Positions 26,138-34,916 of a stretch of 64,000 nt of DNA are shown here, in pieces. This stretch comes from CBDCKN01 sp965219035 (GTDB lineage: Bacteria > Gemmatimonadota > Gemmatimonadetes > Longimicrobiales > Gaopeijiaceae). Below the pieces are notes generated by a model. It was not told where the DNA came from. It searched no databases and was given only the letters and a program-made list of their open reading frames with translations. The position numbers were made by a program, and so were the translations under genes. Location: NCBI GenBank assembly GCA_965219035.1, contig CBDCMR010000003.1, positions 310,001-374,000 on the forward strand, read 5' to 3'. Each line of letters begins with the position of its first letter. The first letter of the stretch is position 1.

Positions 26138-26200
26138 GTCTAGAGTACTGTTAACGATGCGGCTGATCCCCCAGGATCACACGCTTCCGAGGAGGCTCCC

Positions 26201-26647
26201 ATGGACCAGACGACCGTTCTCGTCGTCGAAGACAACCGAGACCACGCCACCCTCATCCGGGCGGTGTTCGCTCGCGGGTTCTCGCAGGCACGCGTGCACG
26301 TAGCCGTCAGGGGCGAGGGAGCGAAGCGGTATCTTCGGGGTGAGTGGCCCTCGTACGAGGACGACGAGGAGTACTATTCCCTCCCGACGATCATGGTGCT
26401 GGACCTTTGGCTTCCCGACACGACGGGCTTCGAGATCCTCGAGTGGATGAACGAGAGCGAGCGGCTGGCCGACGTCCCCGTCATCGTGTTCACAGCCTCA
26501 ACCAATCCGGAACACATAGAGAGAGCGTACGCTCTCGGGGTGCGCCGCTGCATGCAGAAGCCGCCGAACTTTGGCGACCTGGTGGAGACGGTGAAGGAAG
26601 AGATCGCTGCGATGAGCGAGCCTCGGTCCGACTCGGTGGCCGGCTGA
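26201..26647 (+). CDS. Single-domain response regulator (Rcp1-like)
   Basis: The 148-residue CheY-like receiver has an acidic pocket Glu10-Asp11, phospho-acceptor Asp68 in MVLDLWLPDTTG, Thr98 in VIVFTAS and Lys120 in CMQKPPNF. There is no output domain. The extended loop after strand 2 (GEWPSYEDDEEYYSLP) and the DLWLP motif match the Rcp1 group that pairs with bacteriophytochrome-type kinases. No histidine kinase lies nearby, so the partner is elsewhere. A GGAGG-like site precedes the ATG. Confidence 0.88.
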   Translation: MDQTTVLVVEDNRDHATLIRAVFARGFSQARVHVAVRGEGAKRYLRGEWPSYEDDEEYYSLPTIMVLDLWLPDTTGFEILEWMNESERLADVPVIVFTASTNPEHIERAYALGVRRCMQKPPNFGDLVETVKEEIAAMSEPRSDSVAG

Positions 26648-26849
26648 TACCGGGTCGGTAACGTCCCGCCCGGTCACCCGTTCAGCAAGGAGGGGAATGT
26701 GGACCGAGAGAGGACGATGGCACGGCTGAAGCGCTAGGGGGCGATATACGCAGGTGCGGTGGTCGCCGTGGTGGCACTCGCCAACCTGGGGTGGATCCCC
26801 GGCAGCGGGGAGCCGGGGCAAGGTCTCTTCAAGCACCGTATCGGCTGTC

Positions 26850-27132
26850 CATGGGGGTCGTGAGCGTGGTCCTGGCTTCGTCATTAGGCATGTGGTCAGC
26901 CGCATTCGGCAGTCTCCGTGAGAGTTGGATGCACGGCCTCGTGGCGTTGTTCGTCGGGGGGGTCCTCACCGGCGTCGCCCTGGAGTTCACCCCCTACATA
27001 CTCTACCCGGACGATCAGTGCTCGGTGGCGTTCCCGTGGCTGATATCGGGTGCGCCCATCGGTATGATCGCCTGGGGAGCCTTCACTTTCAGCGCCAGGA
27101 TGACCGGCGACCCTGGAACCGTGGCTGCTTGA
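26850..27132 (+). CDS. Small multi-span membrane protein, possibly truncated
   Basis: From ATG 26850 a 93-residue hydrophobic protein reads MGVVSVVLASSLGMWSAAFG, GLVALFVGGVLTGVALEF and FPWLISGAPIGMIAWGAF, about three spans. No family is recognised. Upstream, ATG 26717 opens another frame (MARLKR, TAG at 26735-26737, then GAIYAGAVVAVVALANLGW) that runs up to about 26867. The gene may therefore originally have begun there and been broken by an amber codon and a frameshift. A strong AAGGAGG site lies before a nearby ATG (26697) that yields only 10 codons. Confidence 0.45.
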
Positions 27133-27176
27133 TGTGGCGGGGGTGGCTCGCTCACCTCCAACTCCTCTCCCATCCG

Positions 27177-27199
27177 AAGGGCCCCTTCCGGGGGCCCTT
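27177..27199 (+). terminator. Hairpin, possible intrinsic terminator
   Basis: Perfect 9-bp stem AAGGGCCCC / GGGGCCCTT around loop TTCCG, 44 bases after the small membrane protein gene. The following T content is weak (GCTCCTGG), so Rho-independent activity is uncertain. Confidence 0.4.
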
Positions 27200-27291
27200 G
27201 CTCCTGGCGGGCATTCCCGTTTTCGTTTTGTTGAAGAGACGCTCTTCCCCGGAATTCGACGACGCCCACTCATGATCTCGGAGCCCCCGCC

Positions 27292-28635
27292 TTGGCTGCT
27301 GGCAGTCCAGACGAGCTGACATCGCCCGCCCAGGAGCAGTTGGAGTCGGTCGTCTCTCCCCCGGAGGGCCAGGACCCACAGCCGCCCGCATTTGGCGTGG
27401 ACTCAGAGGTAGGCCGACTCCGCAAGGTGCTGGTCCACCGTCCTGACTTGAGCCTTCAGAGACTCACCCCGTCGAACGCCCAGGAGCTCCTCTTCGACGA
27501 CGTTCTCTGGGTCCGCAGAGCCAGGGAGCAGCATGATGTCTTCGTGGATCATCTGCGAGAACGGGGCGTCGAGGTGTACCTGCTGCGGGATCTGCTCTCC
27601 GAGACGCTGACCCTGAACGAGCAGGCGCGCCAGGCGGCGGTCGAGCGGGTCGTGACGGAGATGACGGTAGGTGTCTCCCTCGTGGACGAGATACGGGCGT
27701 ACCTCCTCGAGATGGATCCGGATCAACTGGCTACCCATCTCATCGGTGGTCTTGCCCAGAGGGAGGTGGAGGGGCTGGACCTGGGCCGCTCTCTCACGGC
27801 GCGAGCCGGGGAGCATGCGGCGTTCATCCTGCCTCCACTCCCAAACTCACTCTTCACGCGAGACTCCTCGTGCTGGATTTCCGACGGGGTGACCCTGAAC
27901 CCCATGTACTACCGGGTGCGCCGCCTGGAGACCGTGAACGTGGGCCTCATCTACACTGGCCATCCAATGTTCGTGGGAGCCGACTTCGAGTTCTGGTATC
28001 CACGGGAAGACGGGGACGGCGACCGGAGCGCCGAGGACTTCGGCCGGGCCTCCCTCGAAGGGGGTGACGTCATGCCCATCGGGAACAAGACGGTTCTCAT
28101 GGGCCTGAGCCAGCGGACTACGGCTCGCATGGTCGAGCTTCTCGCCAAGACCCTGTTCGACACGGGCGTGGCCGAGCGTGTGATCGCCTGCGAGATGGAT
28201 CGTGACCGGGCGCACATGCACCTGGACACCGTGTTCACCATGGTGGACGTGGATGCCGTCACGGTCTACCCGAATGTCGTGGATGCCATCAAGGCGTATA
28301 GCCTGCGGCCCTCGGATCGGGATGACGCGCAGCTGTGCATTCGTGAGGAGAAGAGCTTCCTAGACGCGGTGCAGGATGCGCTGGGCGTGGCCGAGCTACG
28401 TGTCATCGGCACGGGGGGCGACGAGTTCCAGGCCGAGCGGGAGCAGTGGGACGACGGAAACAACATTCTCGCCATCGAGCCGGGCGTGGTCGTCGCGTAT
28501 TCGAAGAACGAGTACACGAACACGAGACTCCGGAAAGCCGGCATCGAGGTCATCACGATCGACGGGTCGGAGCTGGGGCGGGGCAGGGGTGGTGGGCATT
28601 GTATGACCTGCCCGCTCTTACGGAATCCTGTATGA
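27292..28635 (+). CDS. arcA: Arginine deiminase
   Basis: This enzyme converts L-arginine to citrulline and ammonia in the cytoplasm. The guanidino-modifying fold shows GVDSEVGRLRKVLVHRP, FTRDSS, the substrate Asp/Glu region EGGDVMPIGN, HLDTVFTMVD and the catalytic Cys in GGGHCMTCPLLR near the end. The length is about 420-447 residues depending on start. TTG 27292 gives a 30-residue low-complexity extension that relatives lack. A start nearer GVDSEVG is possible, so the N-terminus is uncertain. The stop overlaps the ATG of the carbamoyltransferase gene, giving an arcA-argF-arcC operon. Confidence 0.93.
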   Translation: MAAGSPDELTSPAQEQLESVVSPPEGQDPQPPAFGVDSEVGRLRKVLVHRPDLSLQRLTPSNAQELLFDDVLWVRRAREQHDVFVDHLRERGVEVYLLRDLLSETLTLNEQARQAAVERVVTEMTVGVSLVDEIRAYLLEMDPDQLATHLIGGLAQREVEGLDLGRSLTARAGEHAAFILPPLPNSLFTRDSSCWISDGVTLNPMYYRVRRLETVNVGLIYTGHPMFVGADFEFWYPREDGDGDRSAEDFGRASLEGGDVMPIGNKTVLMGLSQRTTARMVELLAKTLFDTGVAERVIACEMDRDRAHMHLDTVFTMVDVDAVTVYPNVVDAIKAYSLRPSDRDDAQLCIREEKSFLDAVQDALGVAELRVIGTGGDEFQAEREQWDDGNNILAIEPGVVVAYSKNEYTNTRLRKAGIEVITIDGSELGRGRGGGHCMTCPLLRNPV

Positions 28636-29633
28636 CGTTGGACCTGAGGGGGCGGAACTTCCTGAAGCTCGAGGATTTTGCTCCGGAGGAGATCCGGGAC
28701 CTCCTCGACCTCGCCGCCGAGCTGAAGGCGGCGAAGGCGGGCGGCACCGAGGAGCCGTGCCTCACGGGCAAGAACATCGCCCTCATCTTCGAGAAGTCGT
28801 CCACCCGAACCCGATGCGCGTTCGAGGTGGCGGCGCACGACCAGGGTGCTCGCGTCACGTACCTCGGGCCCAGCGGCTCACAGATCGGCCACAAGGAGTC
28901 CATGAAGGACACCGCCAGGGTGCTGGGCCGCATGTACGACGGCATCGAGTATCGGGGTTTCGGTCAGGCCATCGTGGAGGAGCTCGGTGCCTTCGCGGGC
29001 GTTCCGGTCTGGAACGGCCTCACGGACGAGTTTCATCCGACGCAGATCCTGGCCGACCTCCTCACCATGGAGGAGTACGCTGGGACGCCCCTCTCGGACA
29101 TCTCCTACTGCTACCTGGGAGATGCCCGGAACAACGTCGGGAACTCGCTCATGGTGGGCGGGGCGAAGATGGGCATGGACGTCCGGCTGGCCGCCCCCGA
29201 GGTGTGCTGGCCGGAGAGCGGACTGGTGGCCAAGAGCGAGGGGTTCGCCGCTGCGGCCGGAGGAACCGTCACGCTGACTGAGGACGTGGAGAAGGCAGTC
29301 AGGAGCGTCGACTTCCTCTACACGGACGTGTGGCTGTCCATGGGCGAGCTCGAGTCCATGTGGGCGGAGCGGATCGAGTTGCTCCGGCCCTATCAGGTGA
29401 ACTCCGAAGTGCTGGCCCAGACGGGAGATCCTCCCGCCAAGTTCCTGCACTGCCTTCCCGCCTTCCACGGCCGCCAGACCGCCGTGGGCGAGGACATCTT
29501 CCAGAAGTTCGGCCTCGACGGCATGGAGGTGACGGACGAGGTGTTCGAGGGCGAGCACTCCATCGTCTTCGACCAGGCGGAAAACCGCATGCACACCATC
29601 AAGGCCGTGATGGTGGCCACACTGGCCGGATAA
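28632..29633 (+). CDS. argF: Ornithine carbamoyltransferase (catabolic, ArcB-type context)
   Basis: The 333-residue enzyme has the carbamoyl-phosphate motif FEKSSTRTRCAFEVAAHDQG, ornithine-site FHPTQILADLLTMEEY, SLMVGGAKMGMD and the catalytic HCLPAFHGRQT. In this operon it should run phosphorolysis of citrulline to ornithine and carbamoyl phosphate. The anabolic ArgF direction cannot be excluded on sequence. ATG 28632 overlaps the arcA stop (ATGA). Full-length and intact. Confidence 0.93.
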   Translation: MTLDLRGRNFLKLEDFAPEEIRDLLDLAAELKAAKAGGTEEPCLTGKNIALIFEKSSTRTRCAFEVAAHDQGARVTYLGPSGSQIGHKESMKDTARVLGRMYDGIEYRGFGQAIVEELGAFAGVPVWNGLTDEFHPTQILADLLTMEEYAGTPLSDISYCYLGDARNNVGNSLMVGGAKMGMDVRLAAPEVCWPESGLVAKSEGFAAAAGGTVTLTEDVEKAVRSVDFLYTDVWLSMGELESMWAERIELLRPYQVNSEVLAQTGDPPAKFLHCLPAFHGRQTAVGEDIFQKFGLDGMEVTDEVFEGEHSIVFDQAENRMHTIKAVMVATLAG

Positions 29634-29645
29634 CCCCGGACGGTC

Positions 29646-30275
29646 ATGCGCATCGTCGTCGCGCTGGGCGGGAACGCTCTTCTGCGGCGAAGTGAGCCGC
29701 CGACTGCCGAGGTGCAGCGCAAGAACGTACGGATCGCGGCGAATTCCCTGGCATCCGTGGCCCGAGAGCACCAGCTCGTCATCACACACGGGAACGGTCC
29801 CCAGGTGGGGCTCCTGGCACTTCAGGCGGCGGCATACGGGGACGTACGCCCTCCTCCCCTCGACGTCCTCGGCGCCGAGAGCGAGGGCATGATCGGCTAC
29901 ATGATCGAGCAGGAGCTCGGCAACCTGCTGCCCTTCGAGCGGCCCTTCGCGACCATCCTCACCATGGTGGAGGCGGTCATCGACAAGGACCGGGCCAGCG
30001 CACTCCTGGCCGAGGAGGTGGAGGCGGACTGCCTGATTCTGGCCACCGAAGCGGACTCGGTTTATCTAGACTGGGGCACGCCCGAGCAGAGGCCGATCCG
30101 GACCATCACTCCCGATGAGCTGAGGCGGCACCAGTTTCCGGCCGGCTCCATGGGCCCCAAGGTCGATGCGGCCTGCACCTTCGTCGAGCGAACCGGTGGC
30201 CGGGCGGCCATCGGGGCGTTGGGCGAGATCGAGGAGATCCTCAGCTCGCGGGCGGGGACCGTGGTGGAGCGTTGA
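29646..30275 (+). CDS. arcC: Carbamate kinase with large internal deletion
   Basis: It begins like carbamate kinase (MRIVVALGGNALLRR, LVITHGNGPQVGLLALQ, SEGMIGYMIEQELGN) and ends like it (VEAVIDKDRASALLAEEV, PAGSMGPKVDAACTFVERTG, IEEILSSRAGTVVE). It has only 209 residues against the usual about 310. At FATILT-MVEAVIDKD the chain jumps in frame across about 95 residues, omitting the protruding subdomain and the GGGGIPV nucleotide-binding strand. The ATP site is therefore incomplete and activity is doubtful, even though arcA and argF are intact. Placed 12 bases after argF. Either a real in-frame deletion or an assembly collapse. Confidence 0.85.
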   Translation: MRIVVALGGNALLRRSEPPTAEVQRKNVRIAANSLASVAREHQLVITHGNGPQVGLLALQAAAYGDVRPPPLDVLGAESEGMIGYMIEQELGNLLPFERPFATILTMVEAVIDKDRASALLAEEVEADCLILATEADSVYLDWGTPEQRPIRTITPDELRRHQFPAGSMGPKVDAACTFVERTGGRAAIGALGEIEEILSSRAGTVVER

Positions 30276-30447
30276 GTACGCCCGAAAGCCGCCCCGAAGT
30301 CTGAGCCCGGACCTCCGGATCCGACATTGCTCCTGGACCTCGAAACCGGAGCTGGCGAATCTACGTCGGGTCGGGAGAGACGTCTGCGTCGGCCCGCCTC
30401 GAGGGGCCGAAACGCCGGCCGGACTCACAACATGAGGCGACGCTGGT

Positions 30448-30915
30448 ATGGAGCTGGAGATCATCATTTAGGTCCTCGCCATCTTCGTGAGCGGTGGGGC
30501 GATGGGGGCGGCAGGGACGCTCCTGGGGCAGTGGGTGCTGAAGAAGATCTCAGCCCCGCCGCCGAGGCATGTGAGCTCTGTGGATCCCAGGGAGCTGTAG
30601 CTGCTCAAGGGTGAGGTGGCCGACATGGCCGTCCGGCTTCACTCGGTGGACGCCCGTCTCGATTTTACCGAGCAGCTCCTGGGTGGGGCGCTCCTGGGGA
30701 GCGCGGCACCCGAGCCACTCCCGCCGCCCGAGGCGGGCCAGTCCTCCCGGCAGGGTGAGTCGGCCGGGCCGAGGGAACACAGCGCACCGGGCGCGGCTGC
30801 GGAGCCGAGTGGCACCCCTGAGCCGAATGACCCCCCCGCGCCGGACGAGGCCGCCGAGCTGAATGACCCCGCCGAGCCGAGCGACACCTCCGGATCCCTG
30901 GAGGCTGGTGGGTAG
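30448..30915 (+). pseudogene. Small membrane-anchored protein ORF with two in-frame amber codons
   Basis: One frame of 156 codons is coding-like throughout but carries TAG at 30469-30471 (after MELEIII) and at 30598-30600 (after DPREL). It ends at TAG 30913-30915. The parts are a membrane span (VLAIFVSGGAMGAAGTLLGQ), a helical stretch LLKGEVADMAVRLHSVDARL and a Pro/Glu/Ala-rich tail. Both internal ambers lie where Gln would fit (CAG to TAG). Many genes here end in TAG, so it is not a reassigned codon. No family is recognised. Translation from 30616 would give only the tail part. Confidence 0.45.
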
Positions 30916-30959
30916 CCGAGCCCGTTTAGCGGGTCTTCGCCGCGGTCATCAGGGGCGCT

Positions 30960-31127
30960 CTAGTGTCCCGTTACCAAAGTGTCTCGGCCAGTCAAGGGCA
31001 CGGTGCATCCGTGGGCTCGGCGTTGGCACTCCTTACCGTAGCTTGCGCTACGCCGCGTCGTCCCGCCTTGATCCCACGGCGCCCCGACCCTCTTGGTGGC
31101 TCGCGAACTTCGGACACGGAACACTAG
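30960..31127. mobile_element. MITE-like element, full copy B (168 bp)
   Basis: Tips CTAGTGTCCCGTTACC and, reversed, CTAGTGTTCCGTGTCC form inverted repeats. The body matches copy A (5000-5185) almost base for base apart from an 18-bp length difference around TGCGCTACGCC. No coding capacity for a transposase. It separates the amber-interrupted ORF from the ROK kinase gene. Confidence 0.82.
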
Positions 31128-31175
31128 GTTTGGTCGCTGCGTGGACGAGCCGGCTGCGATGTCAGGCGATACTAT

Positions 31176-32147
31176 ATGGCTATGTCCACCCCAACGCTCC
31201 GCATCGGAATCGACCTCGGCGGCACCAAGATAGAAGCCCTGGCCCTGAGCCGGGACGGTGTCGAGTTGGCTCGGCGTCGCATCGAGACACCCAGGAGCTA
31301 CGACGAGACCGTGGGGGCCCTCCGGGACATCGTGTCCGCTTTGGAGCAGGATGCGGCGGCGAAGATGGGCGCTGCGGCGGCGAAGGTGGGCGCGGCAGAG
31401 TGGGTGAGGGTCGGTGTGGGGATCCCCGGGACCGTCTCTCCCACTACAGGCCTCGTGAAGAACGCGAACTCCACCTGGCTCATCGGCCATCCCTTCGACA
31501 GGGATCTGGAAGAGGCCCTCGGGCGTCCCGTGCGCCTCACGAACGACGCCAACTGCTTCGCGCTCTCCGAGGCCACCGACGGGGCCGGCGCCGGCGCGGA
31601 CGTTGTCTTCGGCGTCATCATCGGCACGGGCGTGGGCGGAGGCGTGGTGGTCCACAAGCGCGTCCTGGAGGGACCGCAGCGGATCGGGGGTGAGTGGGGC
31701 CACAACCCATTGCCGTGGCCCAAGGACAATGAGCGGCCCGGTTGGGAGTGCTACTGTGGCAAGCGAGGCTGTCTGGAGACATTCGTGTCGGGGCCGGGAC
31801 TCGCACGGGACCACGAGGCCGCCACGGGGGAGGCGCTCTCCACCCACGAGATCGCCGAGAGGGCCGCCGATGGTCACGTGGGCGCCCGCGCCTCCTACGA
31901 CCGATACGTGGATCGGCTGGCCCGAGGCCTCGCCACGGTCATCAACGTAGTGGATCCGAACGTGGTGGTGTTGGGTGGAGGAATGTCCAACCTCCCCACC
32001 CTTCCTGAGGACCTGGAGAGGGCCCTCCCGTCCTACGTGTTCACCGACGCATTTTCCACCCGGGTGGTGCTGAACACGCACGGGGACTCGAGCGGCGTTC
32101 GGGGGGCGGCCTGGCTTTGGCCGGCGGAGCCCGACCCTTCGGCATAG
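31176..32147 (+). CDS. ROK-family sugar kinase (fructokinase/GlcNAc kinase-like)
   Basis: The 323-residue kinase has an ATP loop GIDLGGTKIEALAL, the ROK substrate segment LTNDANCFALSEA, GTGVGGGVVV and the zinc-binding CYCGKRGCLETF, preceded by GGEWGHNPLPWP. The last two are typical of bacterial manno(fructo)kinase Mak and N-acetylglucosamine kinase NagK. It phosphorylates a hexose with ATP; which one is open. ATG 31176 or 31182 are both possible. Followed after 10 bases by an acyltransferase gene in the same direction. Confidence 0.87.
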   Translation: MAMSTPTLRIGIDLGGTKIEALALSRDGVELARRRIETPRSYDETVGALRDIVSALEQDAAAKMGAAAAKVGAAEWVRVGVGIPGTVSPTTGLVKNANSTWLIGHPFDRDLEEALGRPVRLTNDANCFALSEATDGAGAGADVVFGVIIGTGVGGGVVVHKRVLEGPQRIGGEWGHNPLPWPKDNERPGWECYCGKRGCLETFVSGPGLARDHEAATGEALSTHEIAERAADGHVGARASYDRYVDRLARGLATVINVVDPNVVVLGGGMSNLPTLPEDLERALPSYVFTDAFSTRVVLNTHGDSSGVRGAAWLWPAEPDPSA

Positions 32148-32157
32148 GACGGCCCCC

Positions 32158-33486
32158 ATGTGGCTCCTCCCCGTTCTGTCCGCCGTGTGCTGGCTGGCCA
32201 GCCGCATCTTCTACCGGCTCTCGGTGGATGGTCCCGCCGTCCCGGCCCATGGTCCGGTACTCCTCGTGGCGAACCACCCCAACTCCCTAGTAGACCCTGT
32301 CATCGTGGCGGGCGTGACGGGTCGCCGGGTCCGGTTCCTGGCCAAGGCACCCCTCTTCACCGATCGGCGAGTCGGTTGGGTGGTGAAGGCAGCGGGTGCG
32401 ATCCCCGTGTATCGCCGGCAGGACGACCCCAAGGCCATGGGCCAGAACCGTGACGTGTTCGAGGCGGTTATCGGGGAATTGGCGAACGGTGCGGCCATCG
32501 GGATCTTCCCCGAGGGGACCAGCCACTCGGAGCCGTCTCTGGCCGAGATCAGGACGGGCACGGCCCGCATGGCCATGGCCACCTACGAGAAGACGGCCCG
32601 GACGTTCCCCATCATCCCGGTGGGTATCGTCCCGGAGCGGAAGGAGCGCTTTCGCTCGGAGATGCGGGTGTTGCTGGGTGAGCCCGTCTCGTGGGACGAC
32701 CTGGCCGACAGGGGCAGGGAGGATCGGGAGGCGGTGCGCGAGCTCACGGCACGGATCGGCCAGGGACTCCGAGGAGTCACCCTGAACCTGGAGAGGTGGG
32801 AGGATCGGCCCCTGGTAGAGGCGGCTGAGGCCATCTGGGGCCTTCAGGTGGAGGAGGCCCAAGGCCCGGCCCACCAGGTGCACCGCTACGAGATCACCGC
32901 CCGAATCCTTGCAGCTGTTCGGCACGGCTCCGACGAACGCTGGAAGGCTCTGCTGCGAGATCTGGCCAAGCACTATCGTCGCCTGGCCCTCTACGGCTTT
33001 CGACCGGGCGACCTGCACGCCGACGTCGGTCTCGCCTCCAGCGTTCGCTGGTCGGCTCGCCGCCTCTACCTGGCGGGCATCCCCATCGTGGCCCTCGCCC
33101 TGGTGGGCCACGTCGCGTTCTGGGTCCCCTTCCGGGTCACCAGCCTTCTTACGAACAAAGCGCGGGCTGCACTCGACCGTGTGTCCACCTACAAGCTCCT
33201 CTTCGGGATCGTAACCTACGCCGCGTGGGTGCTCGCGGTGGCCGTCGTGGGCCTTTGGGCCTGGGGCCCTTGGGCGGGGTTGGCCGTTCTCGTCCTCCTA
33301 CCACCCCTGGGGATGACGGGCCTGTGGGTCCGGGAGCGCTGGCGCCGGGCCTTCAACGACATTCGCCGCTTCCTGATTCTCCGCACGCGCAGCCGTGTGG
33401 TGCAGGAGCTGCTGGCCGAGCAGCGGCGTTTGGGCGCTGAGCTCGAGGTTCTCTTCGAGGCCTGGGACTCTGGGCTTGTTCACTGA
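32158..33486 (+). CDS. Membrane glycerolipid acyltransferase (PlsC-like)
   Basis: The 442-residue protein has an acyltransferase domain with catalytic block NHPNSLVDPV (His/Asp) and substrate block FPEGTSHSEPSL (acyltransferase motifs I and III). A C-terminal extension bears about three membrane spans (LAGIPIVALALVGHVAFWV, FGIVTYAAWVLAVAVVGLW, WAGLAVLVLLPPLG). This arrangement matches the glycerol-3-phosphate/DHAP-type acyltransferase branch used in phospholipid synthesis. The 3' end overlaps the convergent YfcC gene by 7 bases. Confidence 0.85.
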   Translation: MWLLPVLSAVCWLASRIFYRLSVDGPAVPAHGPVLLVANHPNSLVDPVIVAGVTGRRVRFLAKAPLFTDRRVGWVVKAAGAIPVYRRQDDPKAMGQNRDVFEAVIGELANGAAIGIFPEGTSHSEPSLAEIRTGTARMAMATYEKTARTFPIIPVGIVPERKERFRSEMRVLLGEPVSWDDLADRGREDREAVRELTARIGQGLRGVTLNLERWEDRPLVEAAEAIWGLQVEEAQGPAHQVHRYEITARILAAVRHGSDERWKALLRDLAKHYRRLALYGFRPGDLHADVGLASSVRWSARRLYLAGIPIVALALVGHVAFWVPFRVTSLLTNKARAALDRVSTYKLLFGIVTYAAWVLAVAVVGLWAWGPWAGLAVLVLLPPLGMTGLWVRERWRRAFNDIRRFLILRTRSRVVQELLAEQRRLGAELEVLFEAWDSGLVH

Positions 33487-34829
33487 AGCCCGATGGCGAT
33501 CGCCAGGAGGACCACGGCGGCGCCCAACCCCATCAAGACGAGGTACCACTTCAGCGTGAACTTCAGCCACTCCTGGTACTCCACACCTCCTGCGGCCAGG
33601 ATCGCCATGAGAGCGCCATTGGTGGGCGTGATCAGATCGCACAGCCCCGCCCCGAACTGATAGGCCAGGACCGTTACTTGACGAGACAGGCCCAGGAGGT
33701 CGGAGAGCGGAACCAGCACCGGCATCGTCAGCACGGCCTGCCCGCTCACGCTGGGGACGGGCACGTGCACGAAGGCATGGGCCACTATCATGCCTATGGC
33801 GGAGAGCCCCACCGGCAGGTCAGCAACCGGCGTGAACATGCCGTGGACGATGGTGTCCACGATGCGCCCCTCATCGAGCACCACGTAGATGGCTCTGGCG
33901 AAGCCGATGAGCAGCGCTGGGTACGCCATGGAGCGGAAGCCCTTCACGTACGCCTCCGCGGTGCCCATCACCTTGAGTCCGCCCACGATTCCCGCCACCA
34001 CCCCCATGATGAAGAAGAGGGCGGACATCTCGTCGAAGCCCCACCCCAGCCTCAGGATACCCCACACGAGGATGGCGAACGTGACGATCACCATGCCCAG
34101 GATGGAGAGATCACGGGCGCCCATGGTCCCGTCCCCGTCCTCCAGGTCCTCGGGGACTTCGGGCGCGGTCCGGGTTCGTACGGCGTAGCGCATGGTGGCG
34201 AAGATCCAGACGCCGAGGGCCACCGCCAGGAATACGATCCTGAAGAGCCCTCCCGACAGCAGAGGGAGCTCGGCCAGCTTCTGGGCGATGCCCACCTGGA
34301 AGGGGTTGATGGGGCTGAAGGCCGACCCCACGAAGGCGGCTCCCGCGCTCATGGACACGGCGGTGAGCGGAGCGAACCCGAGCCGTTTCGTGAGGATGAG
34401 GAGAACAGGCACCAGGGCGATGATCTCTTCCTGCATGTTTTCGAGAACGCCACCCATGGCGAAGGCGAGGCTCACCACGGGGATCACCAGCACCTCGCGG
34501 TTCTGAAGCCGCTTGACCAGCCAGCCCACCGCGCGCCGGAGCGCGCCGGTCTCGTCCACGACGGTGAACGCCCCGCCGATGAGGAACACCAGGAAGACTA
34601 CGTCCGCCGCGTCGGCCATCCCCTTCGGAATCGCCACGATGGCGTCGAAGAACCCCACCGGATCGGGCTCCACCTCGTGGAACGTCCCGGCCACGACCAC
34701 GCGCCGGCCCGTGACGGGATCGTCCCGTCGCTCGTACTGACCGGCGGGAAGCACGTAGCTCAGGGCCGCAGCGATGAGGATGCAGCCCGTGAGAAGTGTG
34801 AGGGGATGGGGAAAGCGCGGCTTCTTCAT
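33480..34829 (-). CDS. YfcC-family basic amino acid/dicarboxylate carrier
   Basis: The 449-residue integral membrane protein has about 12 spans and the YfcC/DcuC-like motifs FPHPLTLLTGCILIAAALSY, VLPAGQYERR, VFLIGGAFTVVDETGAL, ENMQEEIIALVPVL, GSAFSPINPFQVGIAQ and PSVSGQAVLTMPVLVPLSD. Some family members are annotated arginine/ornithine antiporters (ArcD-like). With an arginine deiminase operon 4 kb away that lacks its own antiporter, it is a candidate partner, but nothing in the sequence fixes the substrate. Confidence 0.8.
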   Translation of the reverse strand: MKKPRFPHPLTLLTGCILIAAALSYVLPAGQYERRDDPVTGRRVVVAGTFHEVEPDPVGFFDAIVAIPKGMADAADVVFLVFLIGGAFTVVDETGALRRAVGWLVKRLQNREVLVIPVVSLAFAMGGVLENMQEEIIALVPVLLILTKRLGFAPLTAVSMSAGAAFVGSAFSPINPFQVGIAQKLAELPLLSGGLFRIVFLAVALGVWIFATMRYAVRTRTAPEVPEDLEDGDGTMGARDLSILGMVIVTFAILVWGILRLGWGFDEMSALFFIMGVVAGIVGGLKVMGTAEAYVKGFRSMAYPALLIGFARAIYVVLDEGRIVDTIVHGMFTPVADLPVGLSAIGMIVAHAFVHVPVPSVSGQAVLTMPVLVPLSDLLGLSRQVTVLAYQFGAGLCDLITPTNGALMAILAAGGVEYQEWLKFTLKWYLVLMGLGAAVVLLAIAIGLQ

Positions 34830-34916
34830 CCAGAATCCCGTCGTTACAGTGGTCGCCGCGGGGCGGCGGACCGCCGAAGATGGGGGCAGGGCGCTTCGTC
34901 CCGCCAGCCTCCGCGG

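Noticed and set aside
30448..30915. Reassignment of UAG to an amino acid in this genome
   Set aside because: Many intact genes here, for example fdhB, the VOC protein at 15696 and the ROK kinase, end in TAG at the expected length.
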